This document shows positions 27,478 to 36,073 of a DNA stretch of 64,000 nucleotides, one piece after another; within the stretch, counting starts at the first letter, position 1; each line of letters starts with the position of its first letter. Source of the stretch: Bryobacter aggregatus MPL3 (GTDB taxonomy: Bacteria; Acidobacteriota; Terriglobia; Bryobacterales; Bryobacteraceae). The translations under genes and the position numbers were made by a program. Under the pieces are notes generated by a model that worked only from the letters and a program-made list of their open reading frames with translations, was not told where the DNA came from and did not search any database. The stretch is from the NCBI RefSeq assembly GCF_000702445.1, contig NZ_JNIF01000003.1:2232001-2296000 (forward strand), written 5' to 3'.

Positions 27478-30400
27478 ATGCAAAGTATTCGATTATTTCT
27501 ATGGATACTCGCGATCTGTTGCTTGCTATCGGGCCAGGATTATCGCGGGAGAATTACAGGCCTTGTCACTGACTCAACTCGAGGCATTATTGCTGGTGCC
27601 ACTGTCGAATTGAAAAACATAAACACCGGTGTCCTGACCACGCGCCAAACGAATGATGTGGGCGCCTATATCTTTGATTATGTTGAGCCCGGCAACTACC
27701 AACTCCAGGTGGAATACGCTGGCTTTAAGAAATTTGTCCAAACCATCATCCTCGTGGAGGCCAGAGCGAGCCTCTCCATTGATGCTGTTCTGAATCCTGG
27801 CTCTGCCGGGGAATCGATCACAGTCAGTGACAATCCCGTCCAGGTCAACGTGAATAATGCAAATGTCCAATTGACGATTGACACGAAACTCGCCAATGAT
27901 CTGCCCCGCTTTGACCGGAATCCATTCAAGCTCAGTCTGCTTTCTCCGAATGCGGTCAACACCCGCACCGAGATGAATGCTTACAACTCCTGGGCCGCAA
28001 ATTCCGTTGAACTCGGCGGTGGTACGAATCTAAAGAACGACCTGCTTGTCGACGGGTCGCCCATCGGCATCGGGCACAAGGCTACCTACACTCCGCCTCA
28101 GGATGCTGTTCAGGAAGTCAACGTACAGCAGAATTCCGTCGACGCTGAAAGCGGCCATTCTGCCGGCGGTGGCATCAGCATCTCGATGCGTTCGGGCACC
28201 AATGATTGGCATGGCAATGTCTGGTATCTTGGCCGTAATCCCGCCCTCAACGCGCTCACTGACCGTACTGCCAACTCCCGTTCTCTGGCCCGGAACAACA
28301 TGTATGGCGCCTCTCTCGGCAATCCCATTCTCAAAAACAAATTGTTCAACTTCGCGGTCTATGAAGTCTGGAAGCAGCAGAACCCCATCAGCTATTTCCG
28401 TACGCTCCCTACCGATCTTGAACGCCAGGGCGACTTTTCACAATCGCGCAACATCGATGGTGGCATCCGCACCATCTACGATCCCTTCAGCACGCAGTTC
28501 AACGCGGCTACTGGAGCCGTGGTACGCACGCCCTTTGCTGGGAATCGCATCCCCACCAGCCGTTTTGACCCCACCTCACAGCAGTTTCTGGGAATGCTTT
28601 GGAAGCCGAATGCGACACCCGACAACATCACGAACCTGAATAACTTCAAGACGATCCTCTCGAATCGGACGGACTATTGGAACTTCTCTGATCGTGTTGA
28701 CTATGTCATCAACGAGAAGTGGCGTGTCTCTGGCCGTTATTCACGTCTGCATACGATCACCACCTCGAATGACCCTACAGAGAACAAGTCTCCGCTGTAC
28801 ATTGTGCAGAATCCCTCGGCCCGCCATGCGACCTCTGTTGTCGGGGACGCTGTCTGGACCCTCAATGCCACCACGATTGTGAATATCCACGGCGATTATC
28901 ACAATCTGGTCGACGACTTTGATTCTCCTCGCGATTACTTCCCCAGCTCGAATCTCTCCAAGTACTGGCCCAATAGCGATTGGTACAAGTCCTTTGTCCG
29001 CGCGGATCAGCTGCCCAGCTATATTCCTGGGATCAATATCGGAAGTTCGAGTTTCGGGATGGGCGGGACCTACTGGTATCAGCATCCGAGTGGCAATAGC
29101 TTCAGTGCCAAAATCTCTCAGGCTCGTGGCACTCACTATTGGAAGGCCGGCGCGGAATTCCGCCATTCCGGCGGCGCTTCCCTTGTCACCGGCAATACCC
29201 TGTTCAGCTTTCCTCAGGCGCTGACTGCAGATACCTTCAACGCTCCGAACACTCGTGTGGTGGGCCATGAGTACGCCACTTTCCTGCTCGGAGCCATCGA
29301 TAACAATAGCCGCGCGATCGTCAAGCCTGTGAAGCAGCCGCGCAGCGAGTTCTTTGGTTTCTTCCTCCAGGACGATTGGAAGCTAAACCGCAATCTCACA
29401 CTGAACATTGGTCTTCGTTATGAGTTCGATACTCCCTGGTATGACCCCGAGCACCAGATGTCCCGCTACCTCGATCTCAATGCAGCAAATCCCGATCTCA
29501 CCGCGAATCCACCTGTGATGCCACCAGAGTTGCGAGCCTATCCGGCTCAACCGCTGCAGTGGAACGGCCAATGGTATTTCACTGACAACAAGAACCCCTA
29601 CTCGTGGAATCGCCAGTGGAACAACTTCATGCCGCGCTTTGGTCTGGCCTGGAGAGTGGACGACAAGATGTCGGTGCGCTTTGGCTACTCGCGCTTCTCA
29701 ACACCTTCCGAATACACCTTCATCGATGCCCCGTTCAGTGGATTTGAAGCGCTCAATTATCTGGAGCCGGCTTATATGGGGTATGACGCGACACAATCCG
29801 CGCAGGGCTTGCTCAATGGTGTGCCTCAGGCTACGTTGTCCAACCCCTACCCAGCCGACAAGAATCCTTTGATTCCGCCACGCGGGAAGGGGTTTGGCGC
29901 CGCGCTTGGGCTGGGTGGTGCGCCCTCGTTGTGGTTCAACCAGAATATGCGCCGGCCGACCAACGACCGTCTCTCGCTCTCGATCCAGCGTCAGGTTCCT
30001 GGCAAGATTGTTGTCGATGCAACGGCTTTTATTAACTACGGAGAAGGGCAGCTCTATTCCCGCAATCGCAACCTGCAGGATCCGCAACTGTCCTACACCT
30101 ATAAGAGTGCATTGCAGGCAACGGTTGCTAATCCGTTCTACCAATACCTGACTCCGGCGCAGTTTCCCGGTCCCAACCGCAATGCACCCACGGTGACGCT
30201 TGGTTCATTGCTCAATCCTTATCCGCAATATGGCAGCATCTTTGAGGTGGGCAACAATGGATTCCGCAATCGCTACCAATCCATTGCGATTCAGGCTCGG
30301 CGCCCCTTCCAGAATGGGTTTAACTTCTTGATGGGTTATGCCTATATCCGGGAGCGGAACGACGGTTTCTTCAACGATCCGGAATACTATGCGAATCAGC

Positions 30401-30933
30401 CTCGCCTCATCGAGAGTGCAAATCCCCGGCATCGTCTGAATGGAGCGGGCTCTTATGAACTTCCCTTTGGAAAAGGACGGGCTTGGATGAGCAACTCGAA
30501 TCGCATCCTCGATGGCGTCTTGGGAGGCTGGCAGGTGTTGGGTGCGATCTACGCAAACTCGGGGGCATTCCTGAACTTTGGTGCCCTGCAAGTGACCGGC
30601 GATCCACGCATCAGCAATCCCACGCCACAAGCCTGGTTCAATAAGAGTGTTTTCACAGTGCTGCCAGCCTTTACGCCGCGAACGAACCCAATCAACTACA
30701 GCGGTCTCACGGGGCCAATGACGCTGCAGTTGGATGCGACACTCTCGAAGAACTTCCGCATCACGGAGCGCATCAAAACAGAACTGAAGATGAGCGCCTA
30801 CAATGCGACAAACCGGCTGAATCGAGCAGATCCCGATCTCGGTGTCACGAGCTCGACTTTCGGCCAAGCGATTCGCCAACGTGGGAACTACTTTGGCCGT
30901 CAACTCGAACTCGGTCTGAAGATCGCTTTCTAG
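27478..30933 (+). CDS. Oar-like TonB-dependent receptor with N-terminal carboxypeptidase-regulatory domain
   Basis: A 1151-residue outer-membrane protein. Start is the ATG at 27478 before MQSIRLFLWILAICCLLSGQ, a clean signal peptide, rather than the upstream in-frame ATG at 27322. A CarboxypepD_reg/TonB-plug linker follows (GRITGLVTDSTRGIIAGATV; GAYIFDYVEPGNYQLQVEYA), then a plug (about 120-250) and a large beta barrel whose last strand is FGRQLELGLKIAF with the terminal phenylalanine of outer-membrane proteins. Such receptors are greatly expanded in acidobacteria and presumed to import polymers or metal chelates. It diverges from the PQQ dehydrogenase. Confidence 0.92.
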   Translation: MQSIRLFLWILAICCLLSGQDYRGRITGLVTDSTRGIIAGATVELKNINTGVLTTRQTNDVGAYIFDYVEPGNYQLQVEYAGFKKFVQTIILVEARASLSIDAVLNPGSAGESITVSDNPVQVNVNNANVQLTIDTKLANDLPRFDRNPFKLSLLSPNAVNTRTEMNAYNSWAANSVELGGGTNLKNDLLVDGSPIGIGHKATYTPPQDAVQEVNVQQNSVDAESGHSAGGGISISMRSGTNDWHGNVWYLGRNPALNALTDRTANSRSLARNNMYGASLGNPILKNKLFNFAVYEVWKQQNPISYFRTLPTDLERQGDFSQSRNIDGGIRTIYDPFSTQFNAATGAVVRTPFAGNRIPTSRFDPTSQQFLGMLWKPNATPDNITNLNNFKTILSNRTDYWNFSDRVDYVINEKWRVSGRYSRLHTITTSNDPTENKSPLYIVQNPSARHATSVVGDAVWTLNATTIVNIHGDYHNLVDDFDSPRDYFPSSNLSKYWPNSDWYKSFVRADQLPSYIPGINIGSSSFGMGGTYWYQHPSGNSFSAKISQARGTHYWKAGAEFRHSGGASLVTGNTLFSFPQALTADTFNAPNTRVVGHEYATFLLGAIDNNSRAIVKPVKQPRSEFFGFFLQDDWKLNRNLTLNIGLRYEFDTPWYDPEHQMSRYLDLNAANPDLTANPPVMPPELRAYPAQPLQWNGQWYFTDNKNPYSWNRQWNNFMPRFGLAWRVDDKMSVRFGYSRFSTPSEYTFIDAPFSGFEALNYLEPAYMGYDATQSAQGLLNGVPQATLSNPYPADKNPLIPPRGKGFGAALGLGGAPSLWFNQNMRRPTNDRLSLSIQRQVPGKIVVDATAFINYGEGQLYSRNRNLQDPQLSYTYKSALQATVANPFYQYLTPAQFPGPNRNAPTVTLGSLLNPYPQYGSIFEVGNNGFRNRYQSIAIQARRPFQNGFNFLMGYAYIRERNDGFFNDPEYYANQPRLIESANPRHRLNGAGSYELPFGKGRAWMSNSNRILDGVLGGWQVLGAIYANSGAFLNFGALQVTGDPRISNPTPQAWFNKSVFTVLPAFTPRTNPINYSGLTGPMTLQLDATLSKNFRITERIKTELKMSAYNATNRLNRADPDLGVTSSTFGQAIRQRGNYFGRQLELGLKIAF

Positions 30934-30959
30934 AAGCTTCAGCTACAAGGACAAAACCA

Positions 30960-30993
30960 AGAGGCGCGCCGGGAAATCTCCTGGCGCGCCTCT
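30960..30993. terminator. Strong GC-rich hairpin after the TonB receptor
   Basis: An 11-base perfect stem AGAGGCGCGCC / GGCGCGCCTCT extends inward through GGGA/TCCT with one wobble, giving about 15 pairs and a four-base loop AATC. It lies 27 bases after the receptor stop in the gap between two convergent genes and is symmetrical enough to act in both directions, although the U-tract is poor. Confidence 0.75.
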
Positions 30994-31092
30994 GTCTGTT
31001 CTGCACCCGAATGGCATCTTTGCCCGACCTCTTGTGACAGATCGAGATCGGATTGTGGCAATCGAGTGGCTCTACGACGGAATCGTATCGGC

Positions 31093-34000
31093 TCAGAAGA
31101 TGAAATGAAGCGCGATGCGCATAGAACGGGGAGCTTGGAAGCTGGATGCCATGTTGTAGGCTGGATTCACTCGCAATCCCTGTTCCGCAACGGCGCTCTG
31201 GAAGTGAAAGCCCTTGTACATGTCCGAGACCTCATCAAACTGGAGCTGCCCATCATTTGGGTGGTTATAGCGGGTTGCCTTATTCGTGACCGTGCCGTGA
31301 TTGAAGAGATTGGTGACATTGGCCTCCAACCGAATGCGCCCCTTTTCCCCCAAGCGTCGCTGGTGGAAGTCGTGAGTGATCAGAAAATCGGTGCTGCGGA
31401 AGAACGGTGTCCGGCCGAGATCGCCACGTCCAGCGACGAAAACCGGGTCTCCGAGAATCCAGACATTTGTCGTGATGGGCGTTCCGGAGAAGGCGGAGAG
31501 ACGCGGCGAGAGCGTAGTATCGCCCCAGCGCGACTTCCTTGTATAGACGCCGAAGAACTTAACGGTATGCGGCCTGTCCGTGGCCAGTCTTCCGCGGACG
31601 AACTTACCGTTCTGGTCGATCGACATCCACGGAAGGTCATAGTAAAGCGTCGAGTTCGGATTCGCTGCGCCGCCTTCGTCTGAACTGGCCAGGCCACTAT
31701 AGTCGCCATATAGCCGGCTCCAGGTATAGCTGGTGACGATCTGAATGCCCTTCGGGTAGCGGCCGCGCAGAGAGAAATCAACCGCATCATAGTCGCGCTT
31801 TGCCGGCGGTGGCGGCAGCACGCCTGCGGGATAAACACTGGGATCCGCGGCCAATCCGAAGCCGGGATTGGCGACATAGAAAGCCGTACCATCCGCGCCC
31901 AGAACTCCCGAATTTTCGATCGTGCGGTCCAGTCGTTGGCGAGTGTAGCGTGCGCTGACTACGGTATTCGGATTCATCGCAAACTCAATACCTCCTTCAT
32001 ACTTGCGCTGGCGTGTGGGGCGAAGATTGGGATCGATGCGATTGTCTTCCGGATCATTGGCCGGAATCCGGTGATCGTAGCTTTCGATCAGATCGGAGCC
32101 CGGTGTGAGGCGGGAACGAATCTTCGTAAAGTCGGGGCTATTCAGCGGATACATATAGTCCACCCACTTTTCTCCACCGAAGCTGACGCGGGAGGCCTCA
32201 TACTTCATAAGGTCGTAGAAGAGTCCGAATCCGGCAAACAACTTTAGCCGTCCGTCCCCCAAGGCATCCCAGGCCACTCCAAGACGCGGTGCGAGCTTTT
32301 GCGAGAACGGAAATTGAATGGTTGCGCCACCCTTGAGGAAAGACGGCACAGATTCGCGTTCGGTTCGCAAGCCCAGATTCAGCGTCAGGCGCGGCGATAC
32401 TCGCCAACTGTCTTGTAAATAGATACTGTGATTTGTACTGGAGACACGTCCTGATGTTTCCATGTGCCGGTCGATATAATAACCATAAGTTCCGCGATAG
32501 GTCCCAGGCCGCGTCACCGTTGGATAAGCGAGATCCCAAAAGATCTGAATATTGCCGTCCGGCCAATAGTCACGTTGCACGTCATTGTGCAAGCGGTTCA
32601 TCTGATAGCCCGTTTTGATGGTGTGCTGTCCCTTCCAATTGGCGAGGTAAATCAGATCTCCATTGAAATTGAGCCGTGTCTGCTGGTCTCGCGCGTTTTG
32701 CACATTGTCTGCAGTGAAGTTGCCGGCAGAACCTTTGAGGGCATCCGGAATCGGTAACTCGGCTGGCAGATTGGTATTTGTATTGACGAAGTGATAATAA
32801 GTTCCGCTGGGAACACCATAATTATCTTTAAAATTGCGGTAGTTATAGCCGCCGCGCAGAGAAAGAGACAGTTTTGCCGTCAGCGAGGCATCGGCACCAA
32901 AGTTGTAACTGGAGGCGGGGGCGCGGCCGCCGCGTTGCCGCCAGGGATTGTCGAACGAATCGGTGCCCTGCCGGTCGGGAAGCAGACCCTGCACCCGGGT
33001 GGGGGAGTACACATAGGAGGCGAAGGTACGGATCTTTGATGTGAGCGCATAGTCCACCTTGGTCACCAGAAAATCGGTACGATCTTTACTGCGATAGTGG
33101 CCACTTTCGCCCCGATCGAGAAAGGTCACTGTGCGTTCCGTCTGGCGAAATTCCGGATACCAACTGACAAAGGCCCACAGCTTGTCTTTGAGGATGGGCC
33201 CGCCGATCGAGCCGCCGGGGTTGAGCATCCGATAGCTGTCCTTCGGGTTGTGAAAGTACGAAGCCACATTGTCATTCTGCGGATCGATGCGTAGGGTGGG
33301 TCGTGGCGCTGCCTGGAAGATGTCCGATTCGGCATATAAGGACAACTGGCCATGAATCTTGTTGGACCCGCTGCGGATGATCGCGCTGACAACACCGCCC
33401 GTGCTCCCGCCAAACTGGGCGTCGAATGCGCCGCTCTTGACTTGGATTTCGTCGATCTGTTCGATCGGCAGTTGCGAAGTGCGCGGCAACAAGCCGGTCT
33501 GCAGATTCGTGTTGTCCACACCATCGATTAGGAACACGTTTTCTGAACCGCTGGCGCCATCAATTTGAAATCCGCCACTGAGCGGTTCAACTCGTGCACC
33601 GGGCGCAAGTGCAATTAGAGAATCGAAGCCACGATCCTTCGGCAGCCCATCGAAAAGAGACCTCCCTACGCTGGTAATCTGCGTGCTGCTTTGGGAGTCC
33701 ACACTGACCGCGTCCGCAGCGACCTCAAGGGAACTCGAAACCGCGCCGACCGTTAGTTGAAAGTCCGCCCGCGAGGTTCTGCCCAGTGTCACTTCCATGG
33801 ACGTTTTCCGGACGAGCGTGAAGCCGTCCGCCATCGCCGAGACCGTATAGACCCCAGGTGGCACGGCGGAGAACAGATAGGCGCCGGCCGGATCGGTCTG
33901 TGTCTGCAGCGGCTGCACCAGCGATGGCGAAATGATTTTGACCGTCGCGCCGGTGATCGGCAATCCAGCGGAATCAGAGACTGTGCCGCGAATGGAACCC

Positions 34001-34104
34001 GTCGTTTCCTGTGCCCATAGGGAGCCGAATAAAAGAAGAGAGGAGAGGAAGAGACCGTAGCGCCATACTGCACGCCGCTGGCCGATGATCTGAAGGAAAT
34101 ACAT
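31093..34104 (-). CDS. Oar-like TonB-dependent receptor with carboxypeptidase-regulatory domain
   Basis: A 1003-residue outer-membrane receptor, convergent with the previous one. The ATG at 34104 is preferred to 34146 because it places the signal helix (YGLFLSSLLLFGSLWAQ) near the start. The regulatory domain has GSIRGTVSDSAGLPITGATV and GAYLFSAVPPGVYTVSAMAD. The plug contains GARVEPLSGGFQIDGASGSE and SGAFDAQFGGSTGGVVSAII, and the barrel closes with SFQAPRSMRIALHFIF. Sequence outside these blocks differs from the neighbour, so this is not a recent duplicate. A PAS-LuxR regulator begins divergently 137 bases away. Confidence 0.92.
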   Translation of the reverse strand: MYFLQIIGQRRAVWRYGLFLSSLLLFGSLWAQETTGSIRGTVSDSAGLPITGATVKIISPSLVQPLQTQTDPAGAYLFSAVPPGVYTVSAMADGFTLVRKTSMEVTLGRTSRADFQLTVGAVSSSLEVAADAVSVDSQSSTQITSVGRSLFDGLPKDRGFDSLIALAPGARVEPLSGGFQIDGASGSENVFLIDGVDNTNLQTGLLPRTSQLPIEQIDEIQVKSGAFDAQFGGSTGGVVSAIIRSGSNKIHGQLSLYAESDIFQAAPRPTLRIDPQNDNVASYFHNPKDSYRMLNPGGSIGGPILKDKLWAFVSWYPEFRQTERTVTFLDRGESGHYRSKDRTDFLVTKVDYALTSKIRTFASYVYSPTRVQGLLPDRQGTDSFDNPWRQRGGRAPASSYNFGADASLTAKLSLSLRGGYNYRNFKDNYGVPSGTYYHFVNTNTNLPAELPIPDALKGSAGNFTADNVQNARDQQTRLNFNGDLIYLANWKGQHTIKTGYQMNRLHNDVQRDYWPDGNIQIFWDLAYPTVTRPGTYRGTYGYYIDRHMETSGRVSSTNHSIYLQDSWRVSPRLTLNLGLRTERESVPSFLKGGATIQFPFSQKLAPRLGVAWDALGDGRLKLFAGFGLFYDLMKYEASRVSFGGEKWVDYMYPLNSPDFTKIRSRLTPGSDLIESYDHRIPANDPEDNRIDPNLRPTRQRKYEGGIEFAMNPNTVVSARYTRQRLDRTIENSGVLGADGTAFYVANPGFGLAADPSVYPAGVLPPPPAKRDYDAVDFSLRGRYPKGIQIVTSYTWSRLYGDYSGLASSDEGGAANPNSTLYYDLPWMSIDQNGKFVRGRLATDRPHTVKFFGVYTRKSRWGDTTLSPRLSAFSGTPITTNVWILGDPVFVAGRGDLGRTPFFRSTDFLITHDFHQRRLGEKGRIRLEANVTNLFNHGTVTNKATRYNHPNDGQLQFDEVSDMYKGFHFQSAVAEQGLRVNPAYNMASSFQAPRSMRIALHFIF

Positions 34105-34241
34105 ACTGCCGTTATCCCGTTGGTAGCGGACAGAGTGGAAGCCCATCTTTGGGCCTGGGCCTCAATCTTCCGGGCAATCCGCCTATCTTTCGGCTAAATG
34201 TTGGCCCGTCATACGGATAGAAGTGATTACGATAGCAGTTG

Positions 34242-35309
34242 GTGGACTTTTACCGGGTGTATGCGCCGCGAGATCGCGCAAAAATATTGAGCATTGGGGC
34301 ACTGTTGGTTGCCTGCATTGCCGTCATGGACTGGCTGACCAAACCCTACCTTTCGCTGGGTTTTCTCTACCTGTTTCCGATCCTGCTTGTGGCCGGATTC
34401 CTGAACCGGCAGCAGATTCTCATCATCGGAGTGGGTTGCGCCATCCTAAGCGAGATGTTCAGCGCGCTGGAAAGCTCAGCGGAAATTCCCCGGACGGCGC
34501 TGGTGGCGATCGCCCTGGCCGGTGGCGGGCTTTTTTTCCGCGAGTTGATTCACAATCGCCAACTGGTAGTGCAGCACATGGGGGAACTGGAGGAGCAGTT
34601 TCGCTTGCGCCGTGATGCTGAGGAGCAACTGCGGGTTTTGGTGGAGACGAGTCCGGTCGCGATTCTCACCACCGATGGGAATGGCAGTATTCTGATTGCG
34701 AATCATGCCGCGGAGGCGATGTTTGGCGTCGATCCGGCTCAGGCCCGAGGCGATTCGATTTGCAGGTATCTTCCCAATCTGGAAACTGTTCTCGGCAATG
34801 ACCATATGCCGGTCTATCGTACGGCGATCCAGTGCCCCGGACATCGACGGTCAGGTGAGATCTTTCTGGCCGAGGTTTGGTTCTCTACCTATGCAACCGA
34901 TGCGGGGCCACGCCTGGCCGCGATCGTCGCCGACTTGTCGGAGGAAGAAAACACTTCCACCACCACGACTGCGGTTTCTGGCAACGCACGCGCATTGGTG
35001 GAGCGTGCCATCGAGACCTTGCGTCTCAGTTTGGGCTCGCTGCCTGTGGTCGCCCCCCCGGCGCTGGAGGTGGAAAGCAGTGGACCGGACAATGGGACAC
35101 CGCTCAAGAAACTAACCGAGCGGGAAACACAAGTATTGCGACTGGTGCTGGAGGGGTTGACGAACAAGGAAATCGGAACTCGCTTGCAGGTTTCGGAAAG
35201 CTCTGTGAAGGCGACCCTCCAGCAACTGTTTGCGAAAGTCGCCGTGCGCACCAGAAGCCAACTGGTGCGAGTGGCTTTGGAATCCTACCGGGATCAGTTT
35301 CCGAGATAA
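34242..35309 (+). CDS. Membrane-anchored PAS-domain LuxR-type transcriptional regulator
   Basis: A protein of about 355 residues with three architectures in one chain. The N-terminal 110 residues form about four membrane helices (ILSIGALLVACIAVMDWL; FLYLFPILLVAGFL; ILIIGVGCAILSEMF; LVAIALAGGGLFF). A coiled-coil linker leads to a PAS domain (about 125-235; VETSPVAILTTDGNGSILIA). The C-terminal LuxR helix-turn-helix reads LTERETQVLRLVLEGLTNKE, then IGTRLQVSESSVKATLQQLF. No kinase domain is present, so it would signal directly from membrane to DNA. TTG at 34239 or GTG at 34242 can start it. The divergent receptor gene is a plausible target. Confidence 0.85.
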   Translation: MDFYRVYAPRDRAKILSIGALLVACIAVMDWLTKPYLSLGFLYLFPILLVAGFLNRQQILIIGVGCAILSEMFSALESSAEIPRTALVAIALAGGGLFFRELIHNRQLVVQHMGELEEQFRLRRDAEEQLRVLVETSPVAILTTDGNGSILIANHAAEAMFGVDPAQARGDSICRYLPNLETVLGNDHMPVYRTAIQCPGHRRSGEIFLAEVWFSTYATDAGPRLAAIVADLSEEENTSTTTTAVSGNARALVERAIETLRLSLGSLPVVAPPALEVESSGPDNGTPLKKLTERETQVLRLVLEGLTNKEIGTRLQVSESSVKATLQQLFAKVAVRTRSQLVRVALESYRDQFPR

Positions 35310-35452
35310 GTGGGAATTTCCTGGAACGAATCATTCCTGGACATCAGGAATGTGGAGAGTTCTTGCGGAAGATCGAAGGAATCAATGATAGCGATGCCGC
35401 ATTGCTGGCTATGTTAGATTGATCTGAAATCTGACCGGGAGACTCACCTCGA

Positions 35453-36067
35453 ATGACTGATACTGCCTACTCTGGCGGAGGAGAAGTGACCTCCCTCTTG
35501 AAACGTGCTTCGCGTGGAGATCAGAGTGCTCGCGAGGAACTCTATCCTCATATCTATCAGGAACTGAAGCGTTTGGCCTCTGCTCATATGGCACGGGAGC
35601 GAGCCGGACATACTCTGCAACCAACTGCCTTACTGCACGAGGCTTACTTGCGCCTCATCGAATCGCGTGACATCGACTGGGTGGGGCGAGGCCATTTCTA
35701 TGCGACTGCCGCGAAGGTGATGAGGCGAATCCTGATCTCCCATGCGCGCACGCATCAGGCGGGCAAACGCGGTGGAGGGCTGCAGCGCGTCGATCTCGAT
35801 CAAGCCTTCGTTTCCACACCAGAGCGCGAGCCCATATTAATTTCGCTGGATGAGGCACTTTCACGTCTCGAATTGGAGTCGCCTCGCGCTTATCAATTAG
35901 TGGAACTGAAGTTCTTTGCTGGATTGAGTTTCGAAGAAGCGGCCTTGGCCTTGAACGTTTCCTCACGCACGCTGAAACGGGATTGGGAAACCGCAAAGCG
36001 ATGGCTTTATCGAGAACTCCAGGGAAGTCGTCAGTTCCCCAATGAAGACAAGGAAGGGAATGGATAA
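35453..36067 (+). CDS. ECF sigma factor, acidobacterial TIGR02999 type
   Basis: A 204-residue alternative sigma factor. Region 2 has LYPHIYQELKRLASAHMARE and HTLQPTALLHEAYLRLIESR, diagnostic of the TIGR02999 group; FYATAAKVMRRILISHART follows. Region 4 (about 140-190) is LVELKFFAGLSFEEAALALN, then VSSRTLKRDWETAKRWLYREL. No anti-sigma gene is seen. This type is typically next to a Ser/Thr kinase, as here with a 6-base gap, which suggests control by phosphorylation rather than a membrane anti-sigma factor. Confidence 0.93.
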   Translation: MTDTAYSGGGEVTSLLKRASRGDQSAREELYPHIYQELKRLASAHMARERAGHTLQPTALLHEAYLRLIESRDIDWVGRGHFYATAAKVMRRILISHARTHQAGKRGGGLQRVDLDQAFVSTPEREPILISLDEALSRLELESPRAYQLVELKFFAGLSFEEAALALNVSSRTLKRDWETAKRWLYRELQGSRQFPNEDKEGNG

Positions 36068-36073
36068 ATCGTC

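Noticed and set aside
34146-34241. Short palindrome-like GCCCAAAGATGGGC upstream of the receptor gene, considered as an operator
   Set aside because: Symmetry is partial and limited to a few bases, so it gives no support beyond chance.
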